The notes below the pieces were generated by a model. That model saw nothing but the letters and a program-made list of their open reading frames with translations. It made no database searches and had not been told where the DNA came from. From contig NZ_FQUY01000006.1 of the NCBI RefSeq assembly GCF_900129195.1, forward strand, positions 62,001-126,000: a stretch of DNA of 64,000 nt, read 5' to 3'. The translations under genes were made by a program, and so were the position numbers. Shown here piece by piece: positions 28,118 through 38,838 of the stretch (position 1 is its first letter; the number at the start of each line of letters is the position of its first letter). This DNA comes from Desulforamulus putei DSM 12395. GTDB taxonomy: Bacteria > Bacillota > Desulfotomaculia > Desulfotomaculales > Desulfotomaculaceae.

Positions 28118-29377
28118 CTACTTCAGGAAACCCTGGTAACTCCGCATCAGCAGGTGAGATTCAATCTGCTTCATCGTATCTAAAGCAACACCCACCACGA
28201 TCAAGAGAGCAGTGCCGCCAAAGTATACGTTGGGAATACGGGTTAAGGCCAGTATGATGTTGGGCAGGATGGCGATTAATGCCAGAAACACAGCTCCGGC
28301 CAGGGTAATCCTGCTCATAATTCTACTGATATATTCGGCAGTAGAACGTCCGGGACGCAGTCCGGGAATAAAGCCACCATACTTTTTAATGTTTTCTGCC
28401 ATGTCCAGAGGGTTCATAATGACTGCAGTGTAGAAATATGTGAAACCGATGATCAACATGGCATAGATGATGCTGTTTAAAACCCCGCCCCAGGCAAACC
28501 ACTTTAAGTACCAGTCTGCCACAGCATTACCGGCAAACCAGGAAGCAATTTGACCCGGGAACATTAAAAGTGAAGAGGCAAAGATAATAGGAATTACACC
28601 GGCCTGGTTCACTTTTAACGGCAGGTGGGAAGTCTGACCGCCGTATACGCGACGACCTACAACCCGCTTGGCATACTGCACAGGGATCCGGCGCTGGCCT
28701 TCCTGTACAGCAACTACGGCAGCTATGACCAGCGCACCGATAACCACCAGTGCCAGAACACTCAGGATATTGACGGTGCCAGCTTTCAGGTACTGGCCGA
28801 TGCTGACAATGGCTGCCGGTATCCTGGAGACAATACCCGCAAAGATCAGCAGGGAAATACCGTTGCCAATACCTTTCTCAGTGATCTGTTCGCCAATCCA
28901 CATCAACAATACAGTACCGGCCGTAAAGGTGATGGCTACCAGCAGGTAGTTAAAAACGGTGGGGTGAACCAGCGCACCCTTCAGGGCCACGGACATACCG
29001 ATGGCCTGAATAAAAGCCAGCACGGCGGTGAAGTAACGGGTGTACTGGGTAATCTTCTTGCGCCCCTCTTCCCCTTCTTTGGCCAATCTCTCCAGGTGAG
29101 GAATGACCACCGTCAGGAGCTGCATGATGATGGAGGCGTTAATGTAGGGAGTGATACTCATGGCAAAAATACTTGCCCTTTTGAATGCACCCCCGGAGAT
29201 GACATCAAAGAAACCAAGCAGTTGGCCCTTGGTTAATAAATCCGCAAAGGCGTCCGGGTTAATACCGGGCACCGGGATATGTGCGCCCACCCGGAACAGA
29301 AACAGCATCGCCAGAGTAAAAAGCAGCTTGCTCCGCAGTTCGTCCAGTTTGAACGCAGTTTTCAGGCTGTTTAACAC
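28118..29377 (-). CDS. secY: Protein translocase subunit SecY
   Basis: The channel of the Sec translocon. The 419-residue, ten-helix membrane protein has [15 protein letters not shown] in the second helix region and the cytoplasmic loop GFIPGLRPG. The start is GTG 29377; its ribosome-binding site overlaps the rplO stop. It ends the spc ribosomal stretch. Confidence 0.98.
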   Translation of the reverse strand: MLNSLKTAFKLDELRSKLLFTLAMLFLFRVGAHIPVPGINPDAFADLLTKGQLLGFFDVISGGAFKRASIFAMSITPYINASIIMQLLTVVIPHLERLAKEGEEGRKKITQYTRYFTAVLAFIQAIGMSVALKGALVHPTVFNYLLVAITFTAGTVLLMWIGEQITEKGIGNGISLLIFAGIVSRIPAAIVSIGQYLKAGTVNILSVLALVVIGALVIAAVVAVQEGQRRIPVQYAKRVVGRRVYGGQTSHLPLKVNQAGVIPIIFASSLLMFPGQIASWFAGNAVADWYLKWFAWGGVLNSIIYAMLIIGFTYFYTAVIMNPLDMAENIKKYGGFIPGLRPGRSTAEYISRIMSRITLAGAVFLALIAILPNIILALTRIPNVYFGGTALLIVVGVALDTMKQIESHLLMRSYQGFLK

Positions 29378-29379
29378 CC

Positions 29380-29820
29380 TTAGATCACCTCGGCTTTTCC
29401 GCCAGCAGCGGCAATCTTCTCAGCAGCCGACTTACTAAAGGCGTGCACTTTCACGGTTAAAGCTTTTTCCAGGTTACCGTCGCCCAGAATCTTTACACCG
29501 TCGCCGATCTTCTTAATTACACCTGCTTCTAATAATTTTTCGGGAGTTACTTCAGTGCCGGGTTCGAACACATTCAGAGCATCCACGTTAATGGCAGTAA
29601 TCTTCTTCTTGAAAATATTGGTGAAGCCCCTCTTAGGGAACCGGCGCTGTAAAGGCATTTGACCGCCTTCAAAACCGGGGCGTACACCGCCGCCTGATCT
29701 TGCTTTTTGACCCTTATGACCTCTGCCGGCAGTTTTACCTAAACCGGAGCCGATACCCTGCCCCTTACGGGTTGCCTTTTTTCTTGCTCCGGGGGCCGGT
29801 CTTAATTCATGGAGATTCAA
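29380..29820 (-). CDS. rplO: 50S ribosomal protein L15
   Basis: A 146-residue assembly protein ([38 protein letters not shown]). TTG 29820 is chosen because AGGAGGT lies seven bases upstream and the family starts MNLHEL; the in-frame GTG at 29829 abuts the same site. Confidence 0.97.
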   Translation of the reverse strand: MNLHELRPAPGARKKATRKGQGIGSGLGKTAGRGHKGQKARSGGGVRPGFEGGQMPLQRRFPKRGFTNIFKKKITAINVDALNVFEPGTEVTPEKLLEAGVIKKIGDGVKILGDGNLEKALTVKVHAFSKSAAEKIAAAGGKAEVI

Positions 29821-29834
29821 CCGGTACACCTCCT

Positions 29835-30014
29835 TTAGGCTTCCTCAACCTTAACCAGGTGAGCCACTTTATTGATCATTCCCCTGATGACGGGAGAATC
29901 CGTTTTTTCCACTACACTATTGGTCTTACCTAAGCCAAGGGCGCGGACAACTTTCCGCTGTGCCTCAGGCCTGCCGATAAGACTGCGAACCAGTGTAATT
30001 TTCAGCTTGGCCAT
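29835..30014 (-). CDS. rpmD: 50S ribosomal protein L30
   Basis: A 59-residue gene ([20 protein letters not shown] at the start, ending VKVEEA). The single-domain bacterial form matches the family in full length. It lies between rpsE and rplO, the conserved spc order. Confidence 0.97.
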   Translation of the reverse strand: MAKLKITLVRSLIGRPEAQRKVVRALGLGKTNSVVEKTDSPVIRGMINKVAHLVKVEEA

Positions 30015-30025
30015 TGTCCGTCCCC

Positions 30026-30526
30026 CTAACCTAACAATTCTTCCACGGTCTTACCACGTAACCGGGCCACTTCCTCGGGAGTCTTAAGTTGCTTAAGACC
30101 TTCCATGGTGGCGTTAACCATGTTATTGGCATTGTTGGAGCCTAGGGACTTGGTTAAGATATCCCGTACTCCGGCCAGTTCCAGGATCGCACGCACAGGA
30201 CCGCCGGCGATAACACCGGTACCTTTAGCAGCAGGCTTCATTAAAACCTTTCCTGCGCCAAAACGACCCAGCACCTCATGGGTAATGGTGGTTCCGTTTA
30301 AGGGCACTTTAATCAGGTTTTTCTTGGCATCTTCAACTCCCTTGCGAATCGCTTCGGGAACTTCAGCAGCTTTTCCTAAACCGGCGCCTACGTGGCCGTT
30401 GCCATCGCCGACAACCACCAGAGCAGAGAAGCTAAAACGCCGACCACCCTTTACAACCTTGGCAACACGGTTTATATACACAACCTTTTCGGTTAGTTCC
30501 AATTTGCTGGCGTCAATTCTTGCCAT
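30026..30526 (-). CDS. rpsE: 30S ribosomal protein S5
   Basis: A decoding-fidelity protein of 166 residues. The S5 double-stranded-RNA-binding domain lies near residues 10-75 ([18 protein letters not shown]-like segment with GDGNGHVG). The C-terminal domain contains [11 protein letters not shown] and the normal C-terminus. Confidence 0.98.
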   Translation of the reverse strand: MARIDASKLELTEKVVYINRVAKVVKGGRRFSFSALVVVGDGNGHVGAGLGKAAEVPEAIRKGVEDAKKNLIKVPLNGTTITHEVLGRFGAGKVLMKPAAKGTGVIAGGPVRAILELAGVRDILTKSLGSNNANNMVNATMEGLKQLKTPEEVARLRGKTVEELLG

Positions 30527-30556
30527 GAGTCGTTGCTTCCCTCCTTTGTCTCAAGA

Positions 30557-30925
30557 CTAGAAGTCCAACCCTGCTTCTCTGGCGCCTTCTGCCAGAGCTT
30601 TTACACGACCGTGGTAGATGTAGCCTGCACGGTCAAATACAACTTTTTTGATTCCTTTTTCCAGGGCTTTTTTACCGATTAAATTACCAACAGCTTTAGC
30701 AGCCTCAACGTTGCCGCCGTTTTTCAGTTGACCCTTTAATTCCGGCGATAGGGTTGAAGCAGCAACCACGGTCACGCCAGTTTCATCGTTGATGAGTTGG
30801 GCATAGATATTGTTCAGGCTGCGGAACACATTAAGACGAGGTCTTTCCGCTGTGCCCACAATCTTATTCCGTACTCTGCGACGACGCTTTGCACGTATCG
30901 CTTTACGGTCAGTTTTGGTAAGCAA
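30557..30925 (-). CDS. rplR: 50S ribosomal protein L18
   Basis: A 5S-rRNA-binding protein of 122 residues ([20 protein letters not shown] early, [20 protein letters not shown] at the end). It starts at TTG 30925, ten bases after AGGAG. Confidence 0.98.
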   Translation of the reverse strand: MLTKTDRKAIRAKRRRRVRNKIVGTAERPRLNVFRSLNNIYAQLINDETGVTVVAASTLSPELKGQLKNGGNVEAAKAVGNLIGKKALEKGIKKVVFDRAGYIYHGRVKALAEGAREAGLDF

Positions 30926-30943
30926 CCGAGTTCAACTCCTTCC

Positions 30944-31492
30944 CTATTTCTTACCTTTACCGCCGGCTTTACCGGCCTTGCGGCGGATGACTTCGCCTTC
31001 GTATTTGATACCCTTGCCTTTGTACGGTTCGGGCTCGCGCACGGCACGAATATTGGCTGCCAATTGGCCCACTGCTTGTTTGTCGGCTCCTTTGACAGAA
31101 ATTTTCGTGGGAGCCGGCACTTCGATCTCGATTCCTGCCGGGGGTTCAATTTCAACCGGGTGAGAATAACCGACGGTCAATACCAGCTTATTCCCTTGTT
31201 TGGCAGCACGGTAACCAACGCCGACCAGTTCCAGATTGCGCTGGAAGCCTTTGGTCACACCTTCCACCATATTGCTTAACAGGGTGCGGGTTAAACCATG
31301 CAGAGCCCGGTGGTTTTTCGCATCACTGGGGCGTTCAACCACCAGATTGCCTTCTTCCAGTTTAATAATCATATCCCGGTGGACTTCCCGTTCCAGTTGA
31401 CCTTTGGGACCTTTTACTTTGACTACGTTCCCATCAATCTGAATGTCAACCCCCTGCGGTACCGGAATGGGTTTTTTACCAATCCTGGACAT
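30944..31492 (-). CDS. rplF: 50S ribosomal protein L6
   Basis: A 182-residue protein near the factor-binding site ([20 protein letters not shown]; the signature [19 protein letters not shown] near the C-terminus). It consists of two repeated domains and has normal length. Confidence 0.98.
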   Translation of the reverse strand: MSRIGKKPIPVPQGVDIQIDGNVVKVKGPKGQLEREVHRDMIIKLEEGNLVVERPSDAKNHRALHGLTRTLLSNMVEGVTKGFQRNLELVGVGYRAAKQGNKLVLTVGYSHPVEIEPPAGIEIEVPAPTKISVKGADKQAVGQLAANIRAVREPEPYKGKGIKYEGEVIRRKAGKAGGKGKK

Positions 31493-31516
31493 CTATCACA
31501 CCTCCTGTTACGAACG

Positions 31517-31915
31517 CTACCAGACGTAGCAAACAACCTCGCCGCCCAGACCGGCCTGACGCGCTTGTTTGTCGGTCATGATTCCTTGTGATGTAGAGAC
31601 GATTGCGATACCCAGTCCGCCCAATACTTTGGGGATCTGGTCTTTCTTGGCGTACACCCGCAGCCCGGGTTTGGAAATTCTCTTCAAACCGGTGATCACG
31701 CGCTGCTTGTTGTTGCCATATTTTAGATAAATTCTGATGATACCTTGTTTACCATCATCTATGGTTTCGTAATCTTTGATGTAGCCCTCTTGCTTTAGGA
31801 TTTCAGCAATAGCCTTTTTAACGTTGGAGGCCGGGGCTTCTACTTTATCATGGTAAACAGTGTTAGCATTGCGAATTCTTGTTAGGAAATCCGCAATGGG
31901 ATCAGTCATGACCAT
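31517..31915 (-). CDS. rpsH: 30S ribosomal protein S8
   Basis: A primary 16S-binding protein of 132 residues ([31 protein letters not shown] near the end). ATG 31915 lies nine bases after AGGAGG and is preferred to an in-frame TTG at 31924. In many bacteria S8 represses the spc operon. Confidence 0.97.
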   Translation of the reverse strand: MVMTDPIADFLTRIRNANTVYHDKVEAPASNVKKAIAEILKQEGYIKDYETIDDGKQGIIRIYLKYGNNKQRVITGLKRISKPGLRVYAKKDQIPKVLGGLGIAIVSTSQGIMTDKQARQAGLGGEVVCYVW

Positions 31916-31936
31916 GTGATGCAACCTCCTTCCTGA

Positions 31937-32122
31937 TTACCAGCTGGCTTTCTTGACTCCAGGAATCTCTCCACGATAGGAAAGTTCACGGAAGCAGATA
32001 CGGCAAACGCCAAACTTTCTCATATAGCCGTGGGGCCGACCACACAGTTTGCAACGATTATGGGCACGCACTGCGAATTTCGGTGGTCTTTTTGATTTTT
32101 CGATCATAGATTTTTTGGCCAT
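31937..32122 (-). CDS. rpsZ: 30S ribosomal protein S14, zinc form
   Basis: The short 61-residue S14 type with two CxxC pairs ([11 protein letters not shown] and [10 protein letters not shown]), which bind zinc. It lies between rplE and rpsH, the usual place. Confidence 0.98.
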   Translation of the reverse strand: MAKKSMIEKSKRPPKFAVRAHNRCKLCGRPHGYMRKFGVCRICFRELSYRGEIPGVKKASW

Positions 32123-32145
32123 CGAATACCCTCCTTTACCGGAAG

Positions 32146-32691
32146 TTAGCTAGCTTTAACAAAGGGCATGCCCATCAGTCTCAGCAGCTCTCTGGCTTCT
32201 TCATCGGTCTTGGCGGTGGTTACGAAGGTAATGTCCATACCGCGCACTTTGTCAATTTTATCGTATTCAATTTCCGGGAAGATGAGCTGTTCCTTCAGGC
32301 CCAGGGTGTAGTTACCACGACCGTCAAAGGATTTATCTGATACTCCACGGAAGTCTCTTACCCGGGGCAGTGCAATGTTAAACAGCTTATCAACAAATTC
32401 GTACATCCGCTCACCACGCAGGGTTACCTTGGCGCCAATGGTCATACCTGCACGGAGTTTAAAGGCAGCAATGGACTTCTTGGCTTTGGTGGTGATGGGG
32501 CGTTGTCCGGTAATAGCCATCAGGTCGCCAACGGCTGCGTCTACGGCTTTACTGTTTTGAATAGCTTCGCCCAAACCAATATTTATAACAACTTTTTCTA
32601 CTTTAGGTACCTGCATTATATTTTTGTAACCGAACTTTTGCATTAAGGCCGGTACAACTTCTTTCAGGTATTTTTCCTTTAGCCTTGCCAC
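32146..32691 (-). CDS. rplE: 50S ribosomal protein L5
   Basis: A central-protuberance protein of 181 residues that binds 5S rRNA and P-site tRNA ([13 protein letters not shown] early, [15 protein letters not shown] in the middle). It begins with GTG 32691 after GGAGGAG. Confidence 0.98.
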   Translation of the reverse strand: MARLKEKYLKEVVPALMQKFGYKNIMQVPKVEKVVINIGLGEAIQNSKAVDAAVGDLMAITGQRPITTKAKKSIAAFKLRAGMTIGAKVTLRGERMYEFVDKLFNIALPRVRDFRGVSDKSFDGRGNYTLGLKEQLIFPEIEYDKIDKVRGMDITFVTTAKTDEEARELLRLMGMPFVKAS

Positions 32692-32718
32692 GTGTTCTCC
32701 TCCTTTCCGGCGCTCAAG

Positions 32719-33039
32719 TTAGCTGAGTGTTTCCCCGCAATGCTTGCAAACCCGTTCTTTATTGCCGTTGTCCAGTATTTTCTTCTTGATTCTGGTGGGT
32801 TTGTTGCATTTGGAGCAATACAGCATAACGTTAGAGCTATGGATGGGGGCCTCTTTTTCCACAATGCCTCCTTGAGGCATCTGGGGAGTGGCCTTCCGGT
32901 GACGCTTTACAATGTTTACGCCTTCAACGATCACACGGCTTTGGGCCGGTTCTACGGATATTACTTTACCCTTTTTGCCGGCATCTTTACCGGTGATGAC
33001 AAGAACAGTATCGCCCTTGCGAACGTGAACTTTCGGCAT
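32719..33039 (-). CDS. rplX: 50S ribosomal protein L24
   Basis: A KOW-domain assembly initiator of 106 residues ([20 protein letters not shown]). ATG 33039 gives the family start and suits the AGGAGGT site; the in-frame ATG at 33048 is too close to that site, and longer frames run into the repeat between rplN and rplX. Four cysteines near the C-terminus ([13 protein letters not shown]) form a zinc-finger extension. Confidence 0.96.
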   Translation of the reverse strand: MPKVHVRKGDTVLVITGKDAGKKGKVISVEPAQSRVIVEGVNIVKRHRKATPQMPQGGIVEKEAPIHSSNVMLYCSKCNKPTRIKKKILDNGNKERVCKHCGETLS

Positions 33040-33061
33040 GTAGTACATACACCTCCTGTTT

Positions 33062-33126
33062 GAGGTGAGAGGTGGGAAGATAGAGGTTGGATCGATTTTC
33101 TCTCCTACCACTCTTACCTCTTGCTT
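33062..33126. repeat. Imperfect inverted repeat inside the spc operon
   Basis: GAGGTGAGAGGTGGGAAGA pairs imperfectly with TCTCTCCTACCACTCTTACC across a short loop, in the spacer between rplN and rplX. This gap is normally only a few bases. The sequence looks like a small inserted hairpin element that spares both genes. Confidence 0.65.
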
Positions 33127-33133
33127 GGTCCGA

Positions 33134-33502
33134 CTAGATAACTTCAGGTGCAAGTGAAACGATTTTCATAAAGTCCTTTTCACGCAGCTCCCGGGCCACA
33201 GGTCCAAAGATACGTGTACCCCTGGGGGTTTTATCGTCTTTAATGATGACAGCTGCGTTCTCATCGAACTTGATGTAGGAACCGTCCGGACGGCGAACTT
33301 CCTTGTTGGTACGTACAACTACGCACTTAACCACATCACCTTTTTTAACAACGCCGCCGGGTGTAGCTTCTTTAACGGAAGCAATGATGATATCGCCAAC
33401 GCTTGCATAACGACGCAGGGATCCGCCCAGCACACGGATGCACATCAATTTACGGGCCCCCGTGTTATCAGCAGCTTTCAAGATGGTTTGCACTTGAATC
33501 AT
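33134..33502 (-). CDS. rplN: 50S ribosomal protein L14
   Basis: An interface protein of 122 residues ([20 protein letters not shown]; the conserved C-terminus has [12 protein letters not shown]). It starts the spc half after rpsQ. Confidence 0.98.
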   Translation of the reverse strand: MIQVQTILKAADNTGARKLMCIRVLGGSLRRYASVGDIIIASVKEATPGGVVKKGDVVKCVVVRTNKEVRRPDGSYIKFDENAAVIIKDDKTPRGTRIFGPVARELREKDFMKIVSLAPEVI

Positions 33503-33541
33503 GGAATAAACCTCCCTTCGTACCCGGTATCAGCCAGAACC

Positions 33542-33811
33542 TTACAGTTGTTCGGCCCGTTCCAGGATTTCAATCACACGCCAGCGCTTTTCCTTGGACA
33601 GCGGGCGGGTTTCCATGATACGAACAGTATCGCCGATACGGCAGCTGTTTTCTTCATCATGGGCTTTAAATTTCTTAGTCTTACGAATGGTGCGGTTATA
33701 CAGTGGGTGGCGAACACGATCCTCTACTGCTACAACAACAGTTTTATCCATTTTATCGCTGACCACTTTACCCTGGCGAACTTTACGCATATTACGCCCT
33801 TGCTCCACCAT
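33542..33811 (-). CDS. rpsQ: 30S ribosomal protein S17
   Basis: An OB-fold 16S-binding protein of 89 residues ([38 protein letters not shown]). It follows rpmC by 44 bases. Confidence 0.98.
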   Translation of the reverse strand: MVEQGRNMRKVRQGKVVSDKMDKTVVVAVEDRVRHPLYNRTIRKTKKFKAHDEENSCRIGDTVRIMETRPLSKEKRWRVIEILERAEQL

Positions 33812-33855
33812 CGTACCTCCTTCCTGGTCGATGACAATTTACCGGATTTACTGGC

Positions 33856-34053
33856 TTAGCGAATGCCCAGTCTTCTCTCGGTCTGAATGGTTTTCAAACG
33901 GGCAATTTTCCGTTTGCACTCTTTAATTTTCATGGGGTTATCCAATTGTCCGGTTGCCAATTGAAATCTTAATTTAAAGAGTTCGTCTTTGGAGTCATCT
34001 ATCTTCTTAGCCAATTCGGCATCAGTAAGATCTCTGATTTCCTTAGCTTTCAT
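33856..34053 (-). CDS. rpmC: 50S ribosomal protein L29
   Basis: A 65-residue helical protein at the exit tunnel ([35 protein letters not shown]). ATG 34053 follows AGGTG at six bases and overlaps the end of rplP by 11 bases; GTG 34062 is an alternative. Confidence 0.97.
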   Translation of the reverse strand: MKAKEIRDLTDAELAKKIDDSKDELFKLRFQLATGQLDNPMKIKECKRKIARLKTIQTERRLGIR

Positions 34054-34477
34054 TGGCTTCACCTACTTCCCCACGTTTTACAAACTTGCACTTAACGGGC
34101 AATTTATGCATGGCCAGGCGCATAGCTTCGCGGGCAGTTGCTTCGGGAACGCCGGCAACTTCAAACATAATACGGCCTGGCTTGACAATAGCCACCCAGT
34201 GTTCCGGCGCACCTTTACCGGAACCCATACGAGTTTCAGCCGGTTTCTGGGTGATCGGCTTATCCGGGAAGATGCGAATCCATACTTTACCACCACGTTT
34301 AATATAACGGGTCATGGCAATACGAGCAGCTTCGATTTGACGGTTCGTGATCCAACCTGCCTCCAGGGCCTGGATTCCGTATTCGCCGAAGCTTACTTCT
34401 CTACCGCCTTTCGTAACACCGCCGTTACCACGGGGACGGTGCTGCTTGCGGTACTTAACCCTTTTCGGAATAAGCAT
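34043..34477 (-). CDS. rplP: 50S ribosomal protein L16
   Basis: A 144-residue protein near the A-site tRNA ([40 protein letters not shown]). It sits between rpsC and rpmC. Confidence 0.98.
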   Translation of the reverse strand: MLIPKRVKYRKQHRPRGNGGVTKGGREVSFGEYGIQALEAGWITNRQIEAARIAMTRYIKRGGKVWIRIFPDKPITQKPAETRMGSGKGAPEHWVAIVKPGRIMFEVAGVPEATAREAMRLAMHKLPVKCKFVKRGEVGEANES

Positions 34478-34480
34478 CGG

Positions 34481-35146
34481 TTACTCGCCTCCTTGACCGG
34501 CTGCGGTTTTCTTCGCTTCCGGTAAAACTTCTCCTTTGTAGATCCATACTTTTACGCCAATTTTACCGTAGGTAGTATTGGCTTCGGCAAATCCATAGTC
34601 AATGTCTGCACGCAGGGTGTGGAGGGGTACTTTGCCTTCGCTGTACCATTCGGTACGGGCGATTTCCGCTCCGGCCAGACGGCCGCTGCAGGCAATCTTT
34701 ATACCCTTGGCGCCCAGCCTTAAAGCACGCTGTACAGTTTGTTTCATAGCACGGCGGAAAGCCACGCGCTTTTCCAACTGGGCAGCAATGTTCTCAGCCA
34801 CCAGTTGAGCGTCTGTTTCCGGCGTCTTGATCTCTACGATATTCACATGAACTTGCTTACCGGTCATTTTTTCCAGCTCTTTTCTCAGAGCTTCTACTTC
34901 CGCACCGCCGCGACCGATCACAATACCCGGCTTGGCAGTGTGAATGGAGACCTTGACCCGGTTGGCAGCCCGTTCAATTTGAGTTTTGGCAATACCGGCC
35001 TGGTAAAGCTTGCGCTTGATATACTCACGAATTTTTACGTCTTCGATCAGCAAATTGGAGTAATTGCGTTTATCAGCAAACCATTTACCTTCCCAGTCTT
35101 TGATTATGCCAATACGCAAACCCTTGGGGTTAACCTTCTGGCCCAC
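34481..35146 (-). CDS. rpsC: 30S ribosomal protein S3
   Basis: An mRNA-entry-site protein of 221 residues with an N-terminal KH domain ([18 protein letters not shown]) and the S3 C-terminal domain ([13 protein letters not shown]-like segment). It starts at GTG 35146. Confidence 0.98.
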   Translation of the reverse strand: MGQKVNPKGLRIGIIKDWEGKWFADKRNYSNLLIEDVKIREYIKRKLYQAGIAKTQIERAANRVKVSIHTAKPGIVIGRGGAEVEALRKELEKMTGKQVHVNIVEIKTPETDAQLVAENIAAQLEKRVAFRRAMKQTVQRALRLGAKGIKIACSGRLAGAEIARTEWYSEGKVPLHTLRADIDYGFAEANTTYGKIGVKVWIYKGEVLPEAKKTAAGQGGE

Positions 35147-35150
35147 GCAA

Positions 35151-35492
35151 TTATCCCTCCTTTTTGTCCGAAACCACTACGGTAATGTGGCTGGTTCTTC
35201 TTTTAATGATATCCGCACGGCCCATGGCTCTGGGCATTACACGCTTCAGGCTGGGTCCCTGATCTACGTAAATTTTAGATATTACCAATTCATCTTTATC
35301 CATATCATAGTTGTGTTCCGCGTTAGCAGCAGCAGATTTGACTACCTTGGTCACAGCAGCGGCAGCTTTGTTAGGGGTATAGCGCAAGATTGCTAAAGCC
35401 TCGTTTAACTTTTTACCCCGAATCAAATCTACTACCATGCGGGCTTTACGCGGGGATACGCGGATAAATTTGGCGACTGCTCTCGCTTCCAT
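35151..35492 (-). CDS. rplV: 50S ribosomal protein L22
   Basis: A 113-residue protein whose beta-hairpin lines the exit tunnel ([39 protein letters not shown]). This hairpin is a known site of macrolide-resistance mutations in the family; no such change is obvious here. Confidence 0.98.
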   Translation of the reverse strand: MEARAVAKFIRVSPRKARMVVDLIRGKKLNEALAILRYTPNKAAAAVTKVVKSAAANAEHNYDMDKDELVISKIYVDQGPSLKRVMPRAMGRADIIKRRTSHITVVVSDKKEG

Positions 35493-35512
35493 CGTTTAGC
35501 CCCCTCTTGTGG

Positions 35513-35797
35513 TTACTTAAGCGCAGTGGAACGCTCGGTATGAGCACCGTGTCCCCTGTAGGTGCGGGTAGGTGCAAATTCACCTAATTTGTGTCCGACC
35601 ATATCTTCAGTGATATATACCGGGATATGTTTACGGCCATCATATACGGCGATGGTGTGGCCGATCATCTGCGGAAAGATGGTGGAACGGCGGGACCAGG
35701 TCTTGATAACCTTCTTTTCGCCCTTCTCATTCATCTGCTCAACTTTTTTTAACAGGTGATCGTCAATAAACGGTCCTTTTTTAAGAGAACGAGCCAT
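35513..35797 (-). CDS. rpsS: 30S ribosomal protein S19
   Basis: A head protein of 94 residues ([40 protein letters not shown]). It lies between rplB and rplV. Confidence 0.98.
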   Translation of the reverse strand: MARSLKKGPFIDDHLLKKVEQMNEKGEKKVIKTWSRRSTIFPQMIGHTIAVYDGRKHIPVYITEDMVGHKLGEFAPTRTYRGHGAHTERSTALK

Positions 35798-35868
35798 TAT
35801 GAACCTCCTTCCGGATCATGTTCATGTTCCATACTCACGGGGCCGGGTGTATTGCAGCCCCTGTTGTT

Positions 35869-36693
35869 TTACTTACTGCGGCGTTTGACGATCAGGCGAT
35901 CGCTCTTCTTCTTGCCACGGGTCTTAACACCCATTGCAGGTTTACCCCAGGGAGTAGAGGGTTGACGACCGATTGGGTTACGTCCTTCACCACCACCGTG
36001 GGGGTGATCAACGGGGTTCATAACTTTACCGCGAACAGTGGGCCTGATGCCCATGTGACGGGCCCGACCGGCTTTACCGATGGTAATGTTTTCGTGTTCC
36101 AGGTTCCCTACCTGACCAACGGTGGCCCGGCAGTCCTGCAGCACCAGACGCATTTCGCCGGAAGGCAGACGCAGGTTGGCATACTTCCCTTCCTTGGCCA
36201 TCAACTGGGCAGCAGCGCCGGCGGAACGAACCATTTGAGCGCCGGCTCCGGGATACAGTTCAACGTTGTGGACCATGGTACCAACGGGAATGTTGCGTAA
36301 CGGCAAGCAGTTACCGACTTTAATGTCTGCGTTGGGACCGGATTCAACGGTCATACCCACTTCCAGTCCTACAGGAGCGATAATATAACGTTTTTCGCCG
36401 TCCACGTAATGCAGCAGGGCAATACGGGCGGAACGGTTGGGATCATATTCAATGGCTGCAACTTTGGCAGGGATGCCGTCCTTGTTGCGTTTGAAATCAA
36501 TAATGCGGTACATCCGCTTGTGGCCACCACCCTGGTGCCGAACGGTGATCCGGCCCTGGGCGTTGCGTCCTCCGGTCTTCTTTAGAGGCTCCAGCAGAGA
36601 TTTTTCAGGTTCGGTCTTGGTGATCTCGCTAAAGTCGGAGACGGTAACAAACCGGCGGCCAGGTGAGGTAGGTTTATAATTTTTTACTGCCAC
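35869..36693 (-). CDS. rplB: 50S ribosomal protein L2
   Basis: A peptidyl-transferase-centre assembly protein of 274 residues. The signature [14 protein letters not shown] lies near residue 230 with its conserved histidine. It starts at GTG 36693. A GGGGC/GCCCC hairpin lies in the 71-base gap to rpsS. Confidence 0.98.
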   Translation of the reverse strand: MAVKNYKPTSPGRRFVTVSDFSEITKTEPEKSLLEPLKKTGGRNAQGRITVRHQGGGHKRMYRIIDFKRNKDGIPAKVAAIEYDPNRSARIALLHYVDGEKRYIIAPVGLEVGMTVESGPNADIKVGNCLPLRNIPVGTMVHNVELYPGAGAQMVRSAGAAAQLMAKEGKYANLRLPSGEMRLVLQDCRATVGQVGNLEHENITIGKAGRARHMGIRPTVRGKVMNPVDHPHGGGEGRNPIGRQPSTPWGKPAMGVKTRGKKKSDRLIVKRRSK

Positions 36694-36707
36694 CTGGGCT
36701 TCCCTCC

Positions 36708-36995
36708 TTACAGTCCTTCAAAGATCTCGATCTTGTCGCCTTCTCTCAAGGTAACAATGGCTTTTTTGCGTTCAGGGGTTCTGCCGGTGAATTGGCGCAC
36801 ACGCTTGAGTTTGCCTTTCACCCGCATGGTGTTAACCTTTTCTACCTTGACCTTGAAGATTTCCTCAACAGCCTTTTTGATTTCGGTTTTGTTAGCATTC
36901 AGATCAACAATAAATGTATACTTGTTATCGGCTAATAAACCGGTACTTTTTTCGGTAACCACCGGCTTGATGAGGATGTCGCGCGGATTTTTCAT
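36708..36995 (-). CDS. rplW: 50S ribosomal protein L23
   Basis: A 95-residue tunnel-exit protein that serves as a docking point for chaperones and SRP ([31 protein letters not shown]). Its start codon touches the rplD stop, so the two are coupled. Confidence 0.98.
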   Translation of the reverse strand: MKNPRDILIKPVVTEKSTGLLADNKYTFIVDLNANKTEIKKAVEEIFKVKVEKVNTMRVKGKLKRVRQFTGRTPERKKAIVTLREGDKIEIFEGL

Positions 36996-37615
36996 TACGC
37001 CAGCACCTCCTCGATCTTAGCGACGGCGTCCTTGGTGATAACCAGTTTGGTATATTTTAACAGGTCATATACGTTAACGCCTTCAGCTTTTAAGGGTTTA
37101 ACACCCTCGATGTTGCGAGCGGACTTTTCAACGTTGACATCACGCTCGGCAGTTACAACCAGCGCCTTTTTAGCGTTCAGGTTGTTCAGGATGCGGACCA
37201 TTTCTTTGGTTTTGGGAGCTTCCAGGGTAAGAGTATCCAGCACGATAATATTGTCGCTCTTCACCTTGCTGGAAAGGGCCGACTTAAGGGCCAGGCGACG
37301 CACTTTCTTGGGCAAAGAATAGGAGTAATCGCGGGGATGGGGTCCGAAGACGATACCACCCTTGCGCCAGATGGGAGATCTGGTGGAGCCTGCTCTTGCG
37401 CGGCCGGTGCCCTTTTGACGCCAGGGTTTGCGTCCGCCGCCCCTAACCTCCGCTCTGGTTTTGGTGTCATGAGTACCTTGACGTTGGTTGGCAAGCTGCA
37501 TGGTTACGGCATCATGCAGGACAGACTCGTGGGGCTCAATGCCGAACACTTCGTCCTTCAGCTCCACTTCGCCCACCTGTTCGCCGTTAACGTTATATAA
37601 AGCTACTTTAGGCAT
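36995..37615 (-). CDS. rplD: 50S ribosomal protein L4
   Basis: A 206-residue protein with an extended tunnel loop ([19 protein letters not shown]). In some bacteria L4 represses the S10 operon. ATG 37615 gives the family start [11 protein letters not shown] 37624 is closer to the AAGGAGG site and remains possible. Confidence 0.97.
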   Translation of the reverse strand: MPKVALYNVNGEQVGEVELKDEVFGIEPHESVLHDAVTMQLANQRQGTHDTKTRAEVRGGGRKPWRQKGTGRARAGSTRSPIWRKGGIVFGPHPRDYSYSLPKKVRRLALKSALSSKVKSDNIIVLDTLTLEAPKTKEMVRILNNLNAKKALVVTAERDVNVEKSARNIEGVKPLKAEGVNVYDLLKYTKLVITKDAVAKIEEVLA

Positions 37616-37648
37616 TGGATTCACAGTCCTCCTTTCGCTGCGCCACCG

Positions 37649-38278
37649 CTACTTGGCCTTGACGCTGTTTTTAATCAGTAACAGGCCGCCCCTTGGGCCG
37701 GGTACTGCACCTTTAATGGCAAGTAAGTTGCGTTCGGCATCCACTTTGACGACTTCCAGGTTTTGTACGGTTACCCGTTCAACACCATAGTGTCCGGGAA
37801 GCTTTCTGCCTTTAAAGGTTCGAGCAGGGCCTTTGGCTGCGGAGGAACCGGGCCGACGGTGATACTTGGAGCCATGGGCCATGGGTCCGCGGTGGAAGTT
37901 GTGACGTTTGATGCCACCGGCAAAACCGCGTCCTTTGGAAGTTCCTACAACGTCCACCTTTTCGCCTTCGGCAAAGATGTCCGCTTTGATTTCTTGACCG
38001 ACTTGATATTCATCGAGGTTTTCTACCTTGATTTCCCGTAAGAAACGCACCGGGCGAACGCCTGCCTTGGCCAGATGACCCTTCATGGGTTTATTAATTA
38101 AGTTTTCGCGTTTCTCGCCAAAGCCCAACTGAATGGCGCTGTAACCGTCATTCTCGGGAGTTTTCTTTTGTACGACCAAGCAGGGGCCGGCTTCCACAAC
38201 GGTTACCGGAATGGCAACGCCTGCTTCATTAAAGATTTGGGTCATGCCCACTTTTTTGCCAAGAATACCCTTTGGCAT
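37649..38278 (-). CDS. rplC: 50S ribosomal protein L3
   Basis: An early-assembly protein of 209 residues ([20 protein letters not shown]; the [17 protein letters not shown] signature near the middle). ATG 38278 follows AGGAGGT; the upstream in-frame extension runs through a hairpin and is not family-like. Confidence 0.97.
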   Translation of the reverse strand: MPKGILGKKVGMTQIFNEAGVAIPVTVVEAGPCLVVQKKTPENDGYSAIQLGFGEKRENLINKPMKGHLAKAGVRPVRFLREIKVENLDEYQVGQEIKADIFAEGEKVDVVGTSKGRGFAGGIKRHNFHRGPMAHGSKYHRRPGSSAAKGPARTFKGRKLPGHYGVERVTVQNLEVVKVDAERNLLAIKGAVPGPRGGLLLIKNSVKAK

Positions 38279-38306
38279 GGCAAAACACCTCCTGTTATAG
38301 TCAGAG

Positions 38307-38341
38307 GTTAGAAGCCCGTGGGTCCCCCCAGGGCTTCTAAC
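38307..38341 (-). promoter_or_regulatory. Intra-operon hairpin between rpsJ and rplC
   Basis: A perfect 11-base-pair stem, GTTAGAAGCCC with GGGCTTCTAAC, around a 13-base loop. It lies between the rpsJ stop and the rplC ribosome-binding site, with no T-run. It could be an attenuator, an RNA processing site or a leftover repeat. Confidence 0.65.
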
Positions 38342-38360
38342 ATACACTCTCGGGGTCAAT

Positions 38361-38669
38361 CTACAGCTTTATTTCAATATCCACGCCGGCAGGCAGGTCC
38401 AGGCGCATCAGAGCATCAACAGTCTTCGGGGTGGGCTCCAGGATATCGATTAAACGCTTATGCACACGCATTTCAAACTGTTCCCGGGAGTCTTTATTTA
38501 CGTGGGGGGAACGCAAAATGGTGTAAACGCTTCTTTCGGTAGGCAGGGGTACAGGACCTGCCACCTGCGCACCGGTCCGCTTGGCGGTTTCAACAATTTT
38601 GCCGGCGGACTGGTCAAGCATTTGATGATCAAAGGCCTTCAGTCTGATTCTGATCTTTTGGTTTTTCAT
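38361..38669 (-). CDS. rpsJ: 30S ribosomal protein S10
   Basis: A 102-residue head protein, also NusE in antitermination ([40 protein letters not shown]). First gene of the S10 cluster. Upstream lies tuf, separated by a 169-base spacer that contains an inverted repeat. Confidence 0.98.
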   Translation of the reverse strand: MKNQKIRIRLKAFDHQMLDQSAGKIVETAKRTGAQVAGPVPLPTERSVYTILRSPHVNKDSREQFEMRVHKRLIDILEPTPKTVDALMRLDLPAGVDIEIKL

Positions 38670-38761
38670 GGTCTTATTCTCCCTTCGTCCGATTGTGCGG
38701 ACTGCTCCGTGAAAATTACCTCAGGGTGCGAGCAACCTTCCACTTCATCGCTAGTCTAACT

Positions 38762-38821
38762 CGAAGTTCGGCCTTCGTTCCAGGCGGTCCCCGGGACTGC
38801 TTTTACGAACGGCCAACTTCG
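38762..38821. repeat. Imperfect inverted repeat between tuf and rpsJ
   Basis: CGAAGTTCGGCCTTCGT pairs imperfectly with ACGAACGGCCAACTTCG around TCCCCGGGA in the loop. It is a 60-base hairpin lacking a T-rich tail in the tuf-rpsJ direction, similar in style to the other spacer hairpins of the window. Confidence 0.6.
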
Positions 38822-38838
38822 CATCTTAAACCTGAAAT

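Noticed and set aside
33040-33153. N-terminal extension of rplX
   Set aside because: It would read through the inverted repeat and into rplN, and the family starts at MPKVHV.
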